Positions 46,001 through 53,494 of a stretch of 64,000 bases of DNA are shown piece after piece. Every line of letters begins with the position of its first letter. The first letter of the stretch is position 1. This DNA comes from Bordetella parapertussis. GTDB lineage: Bacteria > Pseudomonadota > Gammaproteobacteria > Burkholderiales > Burkholderiaceae_B. The notes beneath the pieces were generated by a model. It searched no databases, was not told where the DNA came from, and saw nothing but the letters and a program-made list of their open reading frames with translations. The DNA lies in contig CAMDNZ010000001.1 of the NCBI GenBank assembly GCA_945903445.1, forward strand, positions 1 to 64,000, read 5' to 3'. Made by a program: the position numbers and the translations under genes.

Positions 46001-46170
46001 CTCGGGTTCGCACCGGGGAACGTGGCCCGTACTTGAACGCTAGGCGGGACCACATCGGGATACTCGCTGATGGGCAGCAGCGGAATCGCAATCATCCCTA
46101 CGACAAAGATGACAATGGACAGCACCGCCGCAAAGATAGGTCGATCGACAAAGAATCGTGCGAAATTCAT
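43000..46170 (-). CDS. RND multidrug efflux permease (HAE1, MexF/OqxB-like)
   Basis: 1056-aa inner-membrane proton/drug antiporter. Begins MNFARFFVDRPIFAAVLS; LPISEYPDVVPPSVQVRA and ITGVEDMLYMKS match the MexF/OqxB/BpeF branch better than AcrB. Proton-relay Asp pair is in VLAIGIVVDDAIVVVENVER and the Lys in LIGLACKNAILIVEFA. Two large periplasmic loops follow helices 1 and 7. MexF-type pumps often export chloramphenicol and quinolones; specificity here is inferred only. Overlaps the adaptor gene by four bases and the channel gene by eight. Confidence 0.95.
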   Translation of the reverse strand: MNFARFFVDRPIFAAVLSIVIFVVGMIAIPLLPISEYPDVVPPSVQVRATFPGANPREIAETVAAPLEEAITGVEDMLYMKSVDGSDGVLALTVTFRPGTDPDDAQVKVQNRVAQAEARLPEAVRRQGVVTAKQSPNITMVVHLLAPTGQYDALYLRNYAVLHVRDELARIQGVGDARLFGSGDYSMRLWLDPSKIANLGLTAGEVVAAVSRQNVQVSAGQLGAPPNPNRADFLLSINAQGRLATEEEFANIVVKTGDQGQVTRLGDVARIELGASDYALRAYLDNDQAVAIPIFESPGANAIDISDQVRAKMTELSRRFPPGMTWKVAYDPTIFVRDSIKSVITTLGEAIFLVVLVVILFLQTWRASIIPLIAVPVSVVGTFAVLLALGFSINTLTLFGLVLAIGIVVDDAIVVVENVERNIEEGLAPLAAAHQAMREVSGPIVAIALVLCAVFVPMAFLSGVTGQFYKQFAVTIAISTVISAINSLTLSPALAALLLKSHDARPDWLTRKMNRLLGPTFRGFNRWFKRGSNAYGNGVAKTLGRRGAVFAVYLVLLVATGAMFKAVPGGFIPTQDKLYLIAAVKMPDGASIDRTDATLKRVSEIVLRTEGVANAVSFPGFNALSQTNTSNSGVVFVGLSPFDRRTRSAQEIATELNGKFTAIEEGLAFAIMPPAIMGLGTGSGYSLYIQDRGAAGFAALNAAMQTMAGAVVQQPGFQYPISSFQANVPQLDAEVDRSKANAQGVGVTDVFETLQVYLGSTYVNDFTRFGRTFRVMAQADAPFRQSVEDIANLRTRNARGDMVPIGSVVDIRESYGPDPVIRYNGYPAADLIGEADARMVSSSQALTTVQSVADRVLPSGMQLEWTDLSYQQVTQGNAALIVFPLAVLLVFLVLAALYESWTLPLAVILIVPMCLLSALVGVWLTGGDNNIFVQIGLVVLIGLACKNAILIVEFARELEGRGMSIVEAALQACRLRLRPIVMTSIAFIAGVVPLMISSGAGAEVRQAMGVTVFAGMLGVTLFGLVLTPVFYVALRRLATRGDRRTPLASAQEKAHA

Positions 46171-47387
46171 GGCGCGGCACTCCCCGACGCTTGTGCATCC
46201 GAGCGGGCCAGCTGCGCTGTTGTTGCCATGAGTTCGGTTGCCGCGACCGTCATGCCCGGCATCATCACTTTTTGCGTGCCGTTGACGATCACTCGATCGC
46301 CCTGCTCCAAGCCTGCCAGAATCAGGCGCTGGCCGCCATCAACCCGGCCAAGGCGAACGTCGCGGCGCAGGGCCTTGTTCGTCTCGTCGACCACATAGAC
46401 GTATTTGCGGTCCTGATCGGTCATCACCGCGCGATCGTCTACGGTGATGGCTCGCTGAAGATGTTCGCCTTGCAAGCGCACCCGAGCGTACAGACCGGGC
46501 ACCAATTTTCGATCGGTATTGTCCAGCAGGGCACGCACCCGAATCGTGCCGCTCGCCCGATCGACGGCATTGTCGACAAAATCGGCTCGTCCTTCGTGCG
46601 GATGACCCGACTCACCCAGCAAGCCGACCTTTACCTCGACACCCCCGCCCTGCTCGCTCGGTCGCGCGCCCGTGCGCGCCAACTCGGCGTAGCGAAGAAA
46701 ACGCCGTTCGTCGGCGTCGAAATGCACGTGCACCCGATCTAGTGAAACCAACGTGGTAAGAACGCTGTCGCCATCGGCATTGACCAGATTGCCTGCGGTG
46801 ATCAGCGCACGGCCGGTCCGCCCCGAAATGGGCGCCCTCACCTGCGTGAACGACACATTCAGCGTCGCTGTTTCGACTGCGGCCTGGGCCGCCTGCACAT
46901 CTGCGCGGGCTTGTGCGGCTGCGGCTCGGCGCTGATCGAACTCTTCGTTGGAAACCGCTTTCGCAGCGACCAGCTTTTGTGCGCGAGCCGCTTCGGTCGC
47001 CCGCAGCTGTGCAGTCGTGCGGGCACGGAGCAGTTCGGCCTGGGCACCTGCGAGCGCAGCCTCGTAGGGGCGAGCGTCGATGACGAACAGTACATCACCC
47101 TGCTCGACCTCCTGGCCTTCAGTGAAATTAACCCGCTCGATGTAGCCGCTGACGCGAGGACGTAATGCCACACGATCGACGGCCTCGATTCGGCCATTGA
47201 ACTCGTCCCATTGCGTCAATGCGCGCGCGGTGACCGTCGTGACGCTGACCTGAGGCGCGGGCGGCGCCGCTGCGGCAGGCGGATCGGAACAGCCCGCCAG
47301 CGCGGTCGCCGTCAGCATGACGAGCGCGCCGAATCTGATTGGAGAAAAAACTGCTGGAGTCGATCTGGTGCGATGAGCGTCTGTCAT
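46167..47387 (-). CDS. RND efflux periplasmic adaptor (MexE/AcrA-like)
   Basis: 406-aa membrane-fusion protein with lipobox ending at Cys33 (ATALAGCSDPP). The lipoyl and alpha-hairpin regions contain GYIERVNFTEGQEVEQGDVLFVID and a coiled coil with LVAAKAVSNEEFDQR; the beta-barrel shows VRAPISGRTGRALITAGNLV. First gene of the operon, divergent from a TetR regulator across 103 bases carrying a perfect palindrome. Start ATG 47387. Confidence 0.93.
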   Translation of the reverse strand: MTDAHRTRSTPAVFSPIRFGALVMLTATALAGCSDPPAAAAPPAPQVSVTTVTARALTQWDEFNGRIEAVDRVALRPRVSGYIERVNFTEGQEVEQGDVLFVIDARPYEAALAGAQAELLRARTTAQLRATEAARAQKLVAAKAVSNEEFDQRRAAAAQARADVQAAQAAVETATLNVSFTQVRAPISGRTGRALITAGNLVNADGDSVLTTLVSLDRVHVHFDADERRFLRYAELARTGARPSEQGGGVEVKVGLLGESGHPHEGRADFVDNAVDRASGTIRVRALLDNTDRKLVPGLYARVRLQGEHLQRAITVDDRAVMTDQDRKYVYVVDETNKALRRDVRLGRVDGGQRLILAGLEQGDRVIVNGTQKVMMPGMTVAATELMATTAQLARSDAQASGSAAP

Positions 47388-47406
47388 GTCATTGGCGTGT
47401 AGGTTA

Positions 47407-47430
47407 ATTTCATAATTATCATTATGAAAT
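47407..47430. promoter_or_regulatory. Palindromic operator between RND operon and tetR
   Basis: ATTTCATAAT (47407-47416) and ATTATGAAAT (47421-47430) are perfect inverted repeats separated by TATC. The half-site TCATTATGAAA recurs at 47487-47497 across the start codon of the regulator gene. A TetR dimer bound here could repress both directions. Confidence 0.75.
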
Positions 47431-47490
47431 GTAGGACGCAGACTTTAGACAGCTTGCCTAGACTCGTCAAGCAATTTAATATCGATCATT

Positions 47491-48150
47491 ATGAAAACAG
47501 CCGATACCCCTTTAGCCCATAAGGACTCTTCGAACCAAGCGCCTCGGCGTGCACGTGGCCGCCCTTTGTCGTTCGATCGCGAAGCTGTACTCGAGCGGGC
47601 CATGTGCCTGTTCTGGCAGCAAGGCTATGAGACGACCTCGGTGGGCGACCTGACATCGGCCATGGGTATTACCGCACCCAGTCTGTATGCGGCGTTCGGC
47701 GATAAAGAGGGTTTGTATCGAGAGGCGCTCGAACGGTATAAAACTCGGCGCGGCGACTACACCGAATGTCTGATGTCCAATCCGACCGATACGCGCGAGG
47801 TGATTCGAACGCTGCTCGTCAATGCGGCCAACACCATGTGCTGTCCCGACACGCCATCGGGCTGCATGATCGTTTTGTCGGGGGTCAATTGTTCGCCTCA
47901 GTCAGCCGATATCCAGCAGATGTTGGCCAACTGTCGAGCCGACTTCGAGGCCGATCTGACTGCACGCATTCAACACGGTATCGAGCACGGCGATGTGCCG
48001 GTGCAGGCCTCGGCGCCTGGGCTTGCGAAGTTTTATTCCACGGTGTTGAGCGGTATGTCGATGCAGGCACGGCATGCGGCCACGCATGAAATGCTGATCG
48101 CCATATGCGAGGCTGCCATGCAAGCGTGGCCTGCGACTGTGGCGCGCTAA
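47491..48150 (+). CDS. TetR family repressor of the RND operon
   Basis: 219-aa regulator. The recognition part is RGRPLSFDREAVLERAMCLF then TTSVGDLTSAMGITAPSLYAAFGDKEGLY, of the COG1309 RGRP-type. The C-terminal part has TMCCPDTPSGCMIVLSGVNC, a Cys-rich stretch seen in relatives that respond to thiol-active compounds; that reading is tentative. Divergent from the adaptor gene, with its operator between, and its own start overlapping a second half-site. The following gene (minus strand, toxin A chain) is convergent, 32 bases away. Confidence 0.88.
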   Translation: MKTADTPLAHKDSSNQAPRRARGRPLSFDREAVLERAMCLFWQQGYETTSVGDLTSAMGITAPSLYAAFGDKEGLYREALERYKTRRGDYTECLMSNPTDTREVIRTLLVNAANTMCCPDTPSGCMIVLSGVNCSPQSADIQQMLANCRADFEADLTARIQHGIEHGDVPVQASAPGLAKFYSTVLSGMSMQARHAATHEMLIAICEAAMQAWPATVAR

Positions 48151-48182
48151 GTGCCGTCGAATTGCATCGCTCGCGTTCGGAC

Positions 48183-48953
48183 CTAGTTGATGATCAGCGC
48201 CGCGGCAGCTTCCACGCTGTAGACCGCAGGGACCGGGCAGCGCTGTTCGACGTTCACCGTATTTCCAAACGCCGCCGGATGGCGCGCCGGACCGGTCATG
48301 AAGCACGCAGCGAAACAGGCCGACATGGGCAGAGTGACGTTATCGGGCGTACGAACAGAAAGCCGATAGTGGAGAAGCGTCTCTTCGATATGGCCGGTGT
48401 AAACAGCACGATTGGCATGCGTGTTCCCTGGAGCGTATCCAAGGTTCTGATGCCGGACGCGCGTGCCATTGCTGAATCGCACGCTCGCGCTGATGATGTT
48501 CTCGGTCGGTATGTGAGCGATCGCGTCCCACTCACCGGCACGACGCGCCATTTCAAGCGAGGCTATCGTAAGCGGAACGAGTGGATTGCGGCGCTGGATG
48601 TTGTCGATGCTCGCTGCCGCGTTATAGAAATTGGAATCCGCACGGATCGCATAGACGTAGGTGGTATGACGTCCTGCTTCGCGCAGGTGGTTTCGCACCA
48701 GTGTTTCGACGGCATCCGTATTGGTCATGGTGGATATGAACGCCGTGCTTGGGTTAGGCCCGACACAACTTTCTCCGGTCACGTGGGAGACGATATTATG
48801 ATTGTTTCCCCACGCTCGAAATCCATAGATAAAAATCTCATTTGGACTGCGTGTGTCGACCCTGTAGACGACGACGGGAGGGGGCGCGGCGAACACCCAA
48901 TGCCCATAAACCATCAATATTGCCATCGATGCTGCAGCATATCGATTTGCCAT
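48183..48953 (-). CDS. Pertussis-toxin-S1-like ADP-ribosyltransferase (A subunit 2)
   Basis: 256-aa secreted protein. Signal peptide residues 1-22 (ends HWVFAA). Pertussis S1 features: VYRVDTRSPNEIF with Arg31, GFRAWGNNHNIVSHV with His57, FISTMTN with Ser74-Thr75, YVYAIRADSNFY and Glu141 before IAHIPTENI. Cys63 and Cys213 match the S1 disulphide; Cys217 and Cys239 are additional and shared in position with the other A chain. The tail PAVYSVEAAAALIIN could thread a B ring. ATG 48953 has GGAGGG upstream; a longer frame to 49028 overlaps the B-like gene and lacks a ribosome site. Downstream of the B-like gene by 50 bases, same strand. Confidence 0.88.
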   Translation of the reverse strand: MANRYAAASMAILMVYGHWVFAAPPPVVVYRVDTRSPNEIFIYGFRAWGNNHNIVSHVTGESCVGPNPSTAFISTMTNTDAVETLVRNHLREAGRHTTYVYAIRADSNFYNAAASIDNIQRRNPLVPLTIASLEMARRAGEWDAIAHIPTENIISASVRFSNGTRVRHQNLGYAPGNTHANRAVYTGHIEETLLHYRLSVRTPDNVTLPMSACFAACFMTGPARHPAAFGNTVNVEQRCPVPAVYSVEAAAALIIN

Positions 48954-49003
48954 ATTCCCTCCGTCGCTTATATCGATCGAGTCCGACTCTTGCGGTCGCG
49001 ACC

Positions 49004-49336
49004 TCACATGCCGTAGTAGGGCGGCCATTTGACAGGACGACTGGTGGCTTCGATAGAGGCGATGTCGTTGGCAGTATCTCTGGTTTCATTGTCTACTGTC
49101 ACCGATACCATCACTCTGCTGCCGGTGACGTAAGCCAGTTTTGCGATTGCACAAATGTTATCGGAATTCACGGCGTGCCAGGCGTTGGAATAGTGCGCTT
49201 GATTAGGATCCTCAACGGCGATGTGGCACAACTTGCCGCCGGACTGTATGCCTGTCACGATTCCCGATAGCTGATAAGCATGACTCGTAGCAATACAACC
49301 CATCGACAACGCCAGTGTTAACAATTTCGCTTTCAT
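49004..49336 (-). CDS. Small exported protein, candidate toxin B subunit
   Basis: 110-aa protein with a clear signal peptide (MKAKLLTLALSMGCIATSHA) and a ~90-residue mature domain of alternating strands. Cys37 (GGKLCHIAV) and Cys62 (DNICAIA) could form a disulphide, and AKLAYVTGSRVMVSVTV closely follows the helix-turn-strand pattern of PltB/SubB-type B subunits (compare A-R-Y-F-Y-S-T-G-Q-S-V-R-I). The size fits an OB-fold AB5 binding subunit, although the N-terminal part is shorter than PltB. ATG 49336 lies six bases after GGAG. It precedes the ADP-ribosyltransferase gene on the same strand, so the two form a likely operon. Glycan target unknown. Confidence 0.65.
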   Translation of the reverse strand: MKAKLLTLALSMGCIATSHAYQLSGIVTGIQSGGKLCHIAVEDPNQAHYSNAWHAVNSDNICAIAKLAYVTGSRVMVSVTVDNETRDTANDIASIEATSRPVKWPPYYGM

Positions 49337-49427
49337 CTTAGGCTCCATATTTGGTACGGACCATCACTTATGTGGCGATCTGGCCCTATTTGAGCAGTTT
49401 GGTCCGAGCTGAAATTAGCAAGCCGGC

Positions 49428-49450
49428 AACCATTTACAAATGGTTTTTTT
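49428..49450 (+). terminator. Perfect palindrome with T7 tract upstream of the toxin genes
   Basis: AACCATTT (49428-49435) pairs with AAATGGTT (49438-49445) over AC, followed by Ts to 49450. It looks like a plus-strand intrinsic terminator, yet no plus-strand gene ends nearby. It is about 90 bases upstream of the B-like start, so it may instead be an operator or insulate the toxin promoter. Confidence 0.5.
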
Positions 49451-49561
49451 GCCGCGTTCGCTCTACATTCGGGTTCGTGTATTGGCGCCAGCGATGATCT
49501 CCCAAAACATGAGAGAGCGATGGCGCGAACGATGTCGACCGATGAACGCGCAGCACAGGCG

Positions 49562-50479
49562 CTAACGCTCAGGCAGGAAAGAAAAATCCAACAGCGTATT
49601 GAACTCGGGCACGGCGACAGTCAAACCCGATGCTGAGATATTGGCGTTATCGCCAGGAACTTCGCCGCGATAGGATCGTGCACGTACGCGCTCGCCCAGA
49701 GCGTCGACGCAGCGGCGTAAGGCATCCGGTCGGCCCGTGCGCAGCACGATGGCACCGAAAAAACTGTCACGTCCTTTTGGGTCGCTAGCCAGGTCGCCAT
49801 AGCGTTCGGCATAAACCGTCGGGTGAACGACGTCCAGACGGAAATACCGGCCTGCAACCGTCCAGCCAGCGTGCGTGCGCTGCGCTTGCCCGAGCGCCGC
49901 ACGGGCGTGAGCGCGTGCGTCGTGCTCCGGTCGAGTCGAGACCACCACCAGCGCGACCAAGGCATCCACACCGTTAGCGTGCTGCTGCCATGACGCTCGC
50001 CACACAAGCTCCGGCGTCAAATGCTGACAGTAATAAACGCGGCCGGCCTCGAAGGCATCGGAAGGATGCCGCAGCGTGCGAAAGGTCGCGTCGTGCCGCG
50101 TTCCGTCCAGCTCGACCGGGCGACTAAAGGTTTGCACCGGCGTGACGGGCATATCCGAAGCCGTCAATGCGGCATGAAGGCGCGCGGCCGAATCGGTTTG
50201 ATACACCAGGCCGTCGATTCCGACTGCGCTATCGAGCACCTCTTGACGCAAGGGACCATTATCGGTGGGCAAACCGATGAGTTCGAGATAGTCGCGTTCG
50301 AACACCATCAAGTGGTTAATCGATCCGAGTGTGTGTCGACCCTGCGGTGTAAGCGTAAAACCTAGCGCTTCGAATACTTGAGCGGCAGCGGGTAGTTCGA
50401 AGCGGGTATTGATCACGAGGTGGTCCAGCGCCAGGGCATGCTCGGACTCGGTCGCGGTAAGCGCAGATTTAGCGTTCAT
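49562..50479 (-). CDS. VOC (glyoxalase-fold) family protein
   Basis: 305-aa protein of the vicinal-oxygen-chelate superfamily. The start LALDHLVINTRFELPAAAQVF and INHLMVFERDYLELIGLP form the first beta-alpha-beta module with a metal-ligand-type His and Glu; a second, more divergent module follows (VYYCQHLTPELVW and GRYFRLDVVHPTVYAERYGDLA). Substrate unknown. It starts three bases after the glycerate kinase stop, so the two are one operon, kinase first. Confidence 0.8.
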   Translation of the reverse strand: MNAKSALTATESEHALALDHLVINTRFELPAAAQVFEALGFTLTPQGRHTLGSINHLMVFERDYLELIGLPTDNGPLRQEVLDSAVGIDGLVYQTDSAARLHAALTASDMPVTPVQTFSRPVELDGTRHDATFRTLRHPSDAFEAGRVYYCQHLTPELVWRASWQQHANGVDALVALVVVSTRPEHDARAHARAALGQAQRTHAGWTVAGRYFRLDVVHPTVYAERYGDLASDPKGRDSFFGAIVLRTGRPDALRRCVDALGERVRARSYRGEVPGDNANISASGLTVAVPEFNTLLDFSFLPER

Positions 50480-50482
50480 GAC

Positions 50483-51631
50483 TTAGCCCTTCTCGCGCTG
50501 TGCGGTACTCGCCGCCCAAAGGCGCGAAGTGTCTCTGGCGCGCTCGGCCAATAAACGAGGCGCTTCGGCGCAGGCCGTCGCCAGCGTGGTCGGGCCACCC
50601 ACCAGGCTGAACGCCGCGGTCAGTCCATAGGCGTACATCGCCTCGTATCCTTCACCCAGGGAGCCCGCCACGGCAATGACCGGCACGTTCGCTGCTCTGG
50701 CGAGTTGCGCGACGCCAAACGGCGTCTTGCCCCGAACGGTCTGGGCATCCATCCGCCCTTCCCCCGTATACACCAGATCGGCCTCGTGCAAGGTGTCGGC
50801 CAGACCATTGAGCTCGGCCACGAGTGCTACGCCAGGTCGAAAACGGGCCCCGAAATACGCCTGCAATGCAAACCCCGAGCCTCCAGCCGCGCCGGTTCCT
50901 GGCGCATCGCGCACATCGGTGCCCGTCGCTTGGGCCGTCAGATCAGCGAAATGCGACAGCGCACGATCCAACTGGCGCACATCGTCTGCCTTCGCGCCTT
51001 TCTGCGGCCCGAACACGGCGGAGGCGCCGTTCGGACCGCACAGCGGATTGTCTACGTCAGTTGCGGCTTCGATCAGGACACCACTCAAGCGGGGATCCAC
51101 CTTTGAGAGATCGATGGTGGCAAGCTCCGACAGCGCTTTGCCGCCCGGCATGACGTTCTCGCCCTTCGCATCGAGCAGGCGCACGCCCAAGGCTTGCAAC
51201 ATGCCCGCACCTCCGTCATTGGTGGCCGACCCGCCCAATCCGATCACCAGCCGCAGCGCGCCGGCGTCCAAGGCAGCCCGGATCACTTCGCCCACACCGA
51301 ACGTGCTGGCCCGGCCGACGTCGCGTTCGTCGAAGGCAATAGCTTCCAAACCCGCCGCGCCCGCCATTTCGATAAAAGCGGTTTGACCGGGCAAGTACCC
51401 CCAATCGACCTCGTGTGGCCGCCCCAGCGCGTCTTGCGCCCGTACCCGTCGGCGTTCGCCGTCGGTCGCGGCAAGGACCGCATCCAGCGTTCCCTCACCA
51501 CCGTCGCCCATGGGCACGCATACGATGGTGGCGTCCGGCAAAGCCTGACGCACACCGTCGGCCAGGGCCTGTGCGGCGTGTTCGGCACTCAGGCTTTCTT
51601 TGAAGGAATCGGGAGCAATGACGACTTTCAT
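50483..51631 (-). CDS. glycerate kinase (GlxK/GarK type)
   Basis: Phosphorylates D-glycerate to 2-phosphoglycerate. 382 aa. The N-terminal signature MKVVIAPDSFKESLSAEHAA and VCVPMGDGGEGTLDAV are family hallmarks, with LRLVIGLGGSATNDGGAGML and DLVYTGEGRMDAQTVRGKTPFGVA in the core. Start ATG 51631 is preferred over 51655 because relatives begin MKVVIAPDSFK. It heads the operon with the VOC gene. No other glyoxylate or glycerate genes are visible. Confidence 0.93.
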   Translation of the reverse strand: MKVVIAPDSFKESLSAEHAAQALADGVRQALPDATIVCVPMGDGGEGTLDAVLAATDGERRRVRAQDALGRPHEVDWGYLPGQTAFIEMAGAAGLEAIAFDERDVGRASTFGVGEVIRAALDAGALRLVIGLGGSATNDGGAGMLQALGVRLLDAKGENVMPGGKALSELATIDLSKVDPRLSGVLIEAATDVDNPLCGPNGASAVFGPQKGAKADDVRQLDRALSHFADLTAQATGTDVRDAPGTGAAGGSGFALQAYFGARFRPGVALVAELNGLADTLHEADLVYTGEGRMDAQTVRGKTPFGVAQLARAANVPVIAVAGSLGEGYEAMYAYGLTAAFSLVGGPTTLATACAEAPRLLAERARDTSRLWAASTAQREKG

Positions 51632-51852
51632 GCAGCCATCCGTTGAATGTGACAACCCGACAATCTAATCCAAAGTCGTCGTTTTGTGGCCGTGATGGCC
51701 AGCCGACCCCTTGAATATCGTATTTCATAAATGTGTTCGATTAAATGCAATGTAATAGCATTCAGTCACAATTAAGATAGAATCGTGATACCCATGATGT
51801 CCTAAGGGTCTTCCCTTCAAAACCCTGCTTCGTGGCGAGTCTGGAGCTCATC

Positions 51853-53475
51853 GTGCGCGTCAATCTACCCGTTTATCAGCAAGAGACCGCACTCCAGGAC
51901 GATCACTATCTGATCTCCCGAACCGACACCCGGGGCCGCATCGTGTATGCCAACCCGGCTTTCGTCGAGATTAGCGGTTTCACTCGCGCCGAACTGTTGG
52001 GCCAACCCGACAACATCGTGCGCCATCCGGACATGCCGCCAGAGGCTTATGTCGATCTCTGGCAGACCTTGAAGTCGGGTAAATCCTGGGAGGGTCTGGT
52101 CAAAAATCGTCGCAAGGACGGCGGTTTTTACTGGGTATATGCCAGCGTCACCCCCATTGTCGAAGACGGACAAATCGTCGAGTACGCATCGGTGCGAGTG
52201 CGCCCGACTGCCGAACAAGTGGCCGAGGCCGATGCCCGATACGCTCAACTGCGCGAATCTCGTGCAACCGGTTGGCGTTTGCATCAAGGCCGCATTATGG
52301 CGACCGGCTGGCGTCGGGCCGTCGCTTTGTTAGGTGCGCCGTTTCGTCGAACGCTGCGCGCGCGGGCCCTGCGTCATGCTTTGTTCGCAGCAGCGGCGGT
52401 GGGTACGATCGGCGGCTGGGGCTTGTATGCCGAATGGGATCGACTGAACCCGTCGACCGCCTGGGGCCTGACTGCCGGTGCAGTGCTTGCTGTGTTGGGC
52501 ATGCTGATGATGCAACTTCGCCTCGTCGACAACATGCTTTCCCCCTTGCAAGACGTTGCCGATTTGGCACGTCAGGTGGCAGCAGGCAACCTCACTGCGC
52601 GAGTCAGTCAATCGAACGACAACGAAGTCGCACAGTTGCAGTTCTGCTTAGACGTCATGCGCAAAAGCCTGATCGGCATCAGCCGAGAAGTCAACCAGGG
52701 TCTGACCCAGGCCATTCGCTCTGCGGGCGACATCTCCGAGGGCAATCGGGCGCTGTCGGACCGTACCGACGAGCAGGCGGCCTCCTTGCAACAGACTGCG
52801 GCAAGCTCGGAAGAACTCACAGCCACCGTTCGTCTGAACGCCGACAACGCGCGTCAAGCCAGCGAGTTGGCCGGTAGTAGTTTGGATGTCGCCCGCCGCG
52901 GGGCCGAAGCCGTCGATCGGGTGGTCGCCACCATGAATAGCCTGGCCGAGCGCTCGCGCAAAATCGCCGACATCGTCACCATCGTTGAAGAAATCGCTTT
53001 TCAGACCAATATCCTGGCCTTGAACGCCGCAGTGGAAGCCGCGCGGGCGGGCGAGACCGGCAAAGGATTTGCCGTGGTGGCAGGCGAGGTGCGCAGTCTG
53101 GCGCATAAGAGCGCCCGCGCGGGTAAGGAAATCAAGGATTTGATCGTCCATTCCGTCGGCCAAATGGCCGACGGCTCGGTACAGGCTGACCGCGCCCATG
53201 CCACGACGCGCGAACTCGTGCAGGCGGTTCAGCGCGTCACCGCGCTGATGGGCGAAATATCGGTGGCCTCGCAAGAGCAATCGATCGGCATCGAGCAGAT
53301 CGATCTAGCCGTCTCGCGTATGGACGGCATGACCACTGAAAATTCGGCACTGGTGCGGCAACTGGGCTCGTCGGTCGAGCAATTGGGTGAACAATCGGCA
53401 GCTTTGCGAGAAAGCATTCAGGTATTTCGCACCCGCCCGGCGTCGGCGCTGGCCCAGCGTCGGACGACGCATTGA
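51853..53475 (+). CDS. PAS-domain methyl-accepting chemotaxis protein (Aer-like)
   Basis: 540-aa energy or redox receptor. Start: GTG 51853, six bases after GGAG, giving the common Aer beginning VRVNLPVYQQE; GTG 51832 is in frame but has no site. The PAS domain (about 10-115) has DHYLISRTDTRGRIVYANPAF, FVEISGFTRAELLGQPDNIVRHPDMP (read as two parts) and WEGLVKNRRKDGGFYWV. Two membrane helices near 175-215 lack a periplasmic domain between them. HAMP is followed by the signalling tip EIAFQTNILALNAAVEAARAGE and GKGFAVVAGEVRSLA. No C-terminal CheR-binding pentapeptide is seen. Stand-alone gene. Confidence 0.9.
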   Translation: MRVNLPVYQQETALQDDHYLISRTDTRGRIVYANPAFVEISGFTRAELLGQPDNIVRHPDMPPEAYVDLWQTLKSGKSWEGLVKNRRKDGGFYWVYASVTPIVEDGQIVEYASVRVRPTAEQVAEADARYAQLRESRATGWRLHQGRIMATGWRRAVALLGAPFRRTLRARALRHALFAAAAVGTIGGWGLYAEWDRLNPSTAWGLTAGAVLAVLGMLMMQLRLVDNMLSPLQDVADLARQVAAGNLTARVSQSNDNEVAQLQFCLDVMRKSLIGISREVNQGLTQAIRSAGDISEGNRALSDRTDEQAASLQQTAASSEELTATVRLNADNARQASELAGSSLDVARRGAEAVDRVVATMNSLAERSRKIADIVTIVEEIAFQTNILALNAAVEAARAGETGKGFAVVAGEVRSLAHKSARAGKEIKDLIVHSVGQMADGSVQADRAHATTRELVQAVQRVTALMGEISVASQEQSIGIEQIDLAVSRMDGMTTENSALVRQLGSSVEQLGEQSAALRESIQVFRTRPASALAQRRTTH

Positions 53476-53494
53476 AGCAAGCCTGCCCGTTTTC

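Noticed and set aside
45247..46398. Plus-strand frame opposite the RND permease and adaptor
   Set aside because: Antisense shadow; both opposing genes are fully supported.
49004..49336. Similarity of the small exported protein to cholera toxin B
   Set aside because: IAYLTEAKV-like spacing can be seen, but Cys positions and the rest do not fit; PltB/SubB-type likeness is better, so no CTB homology is claimed.
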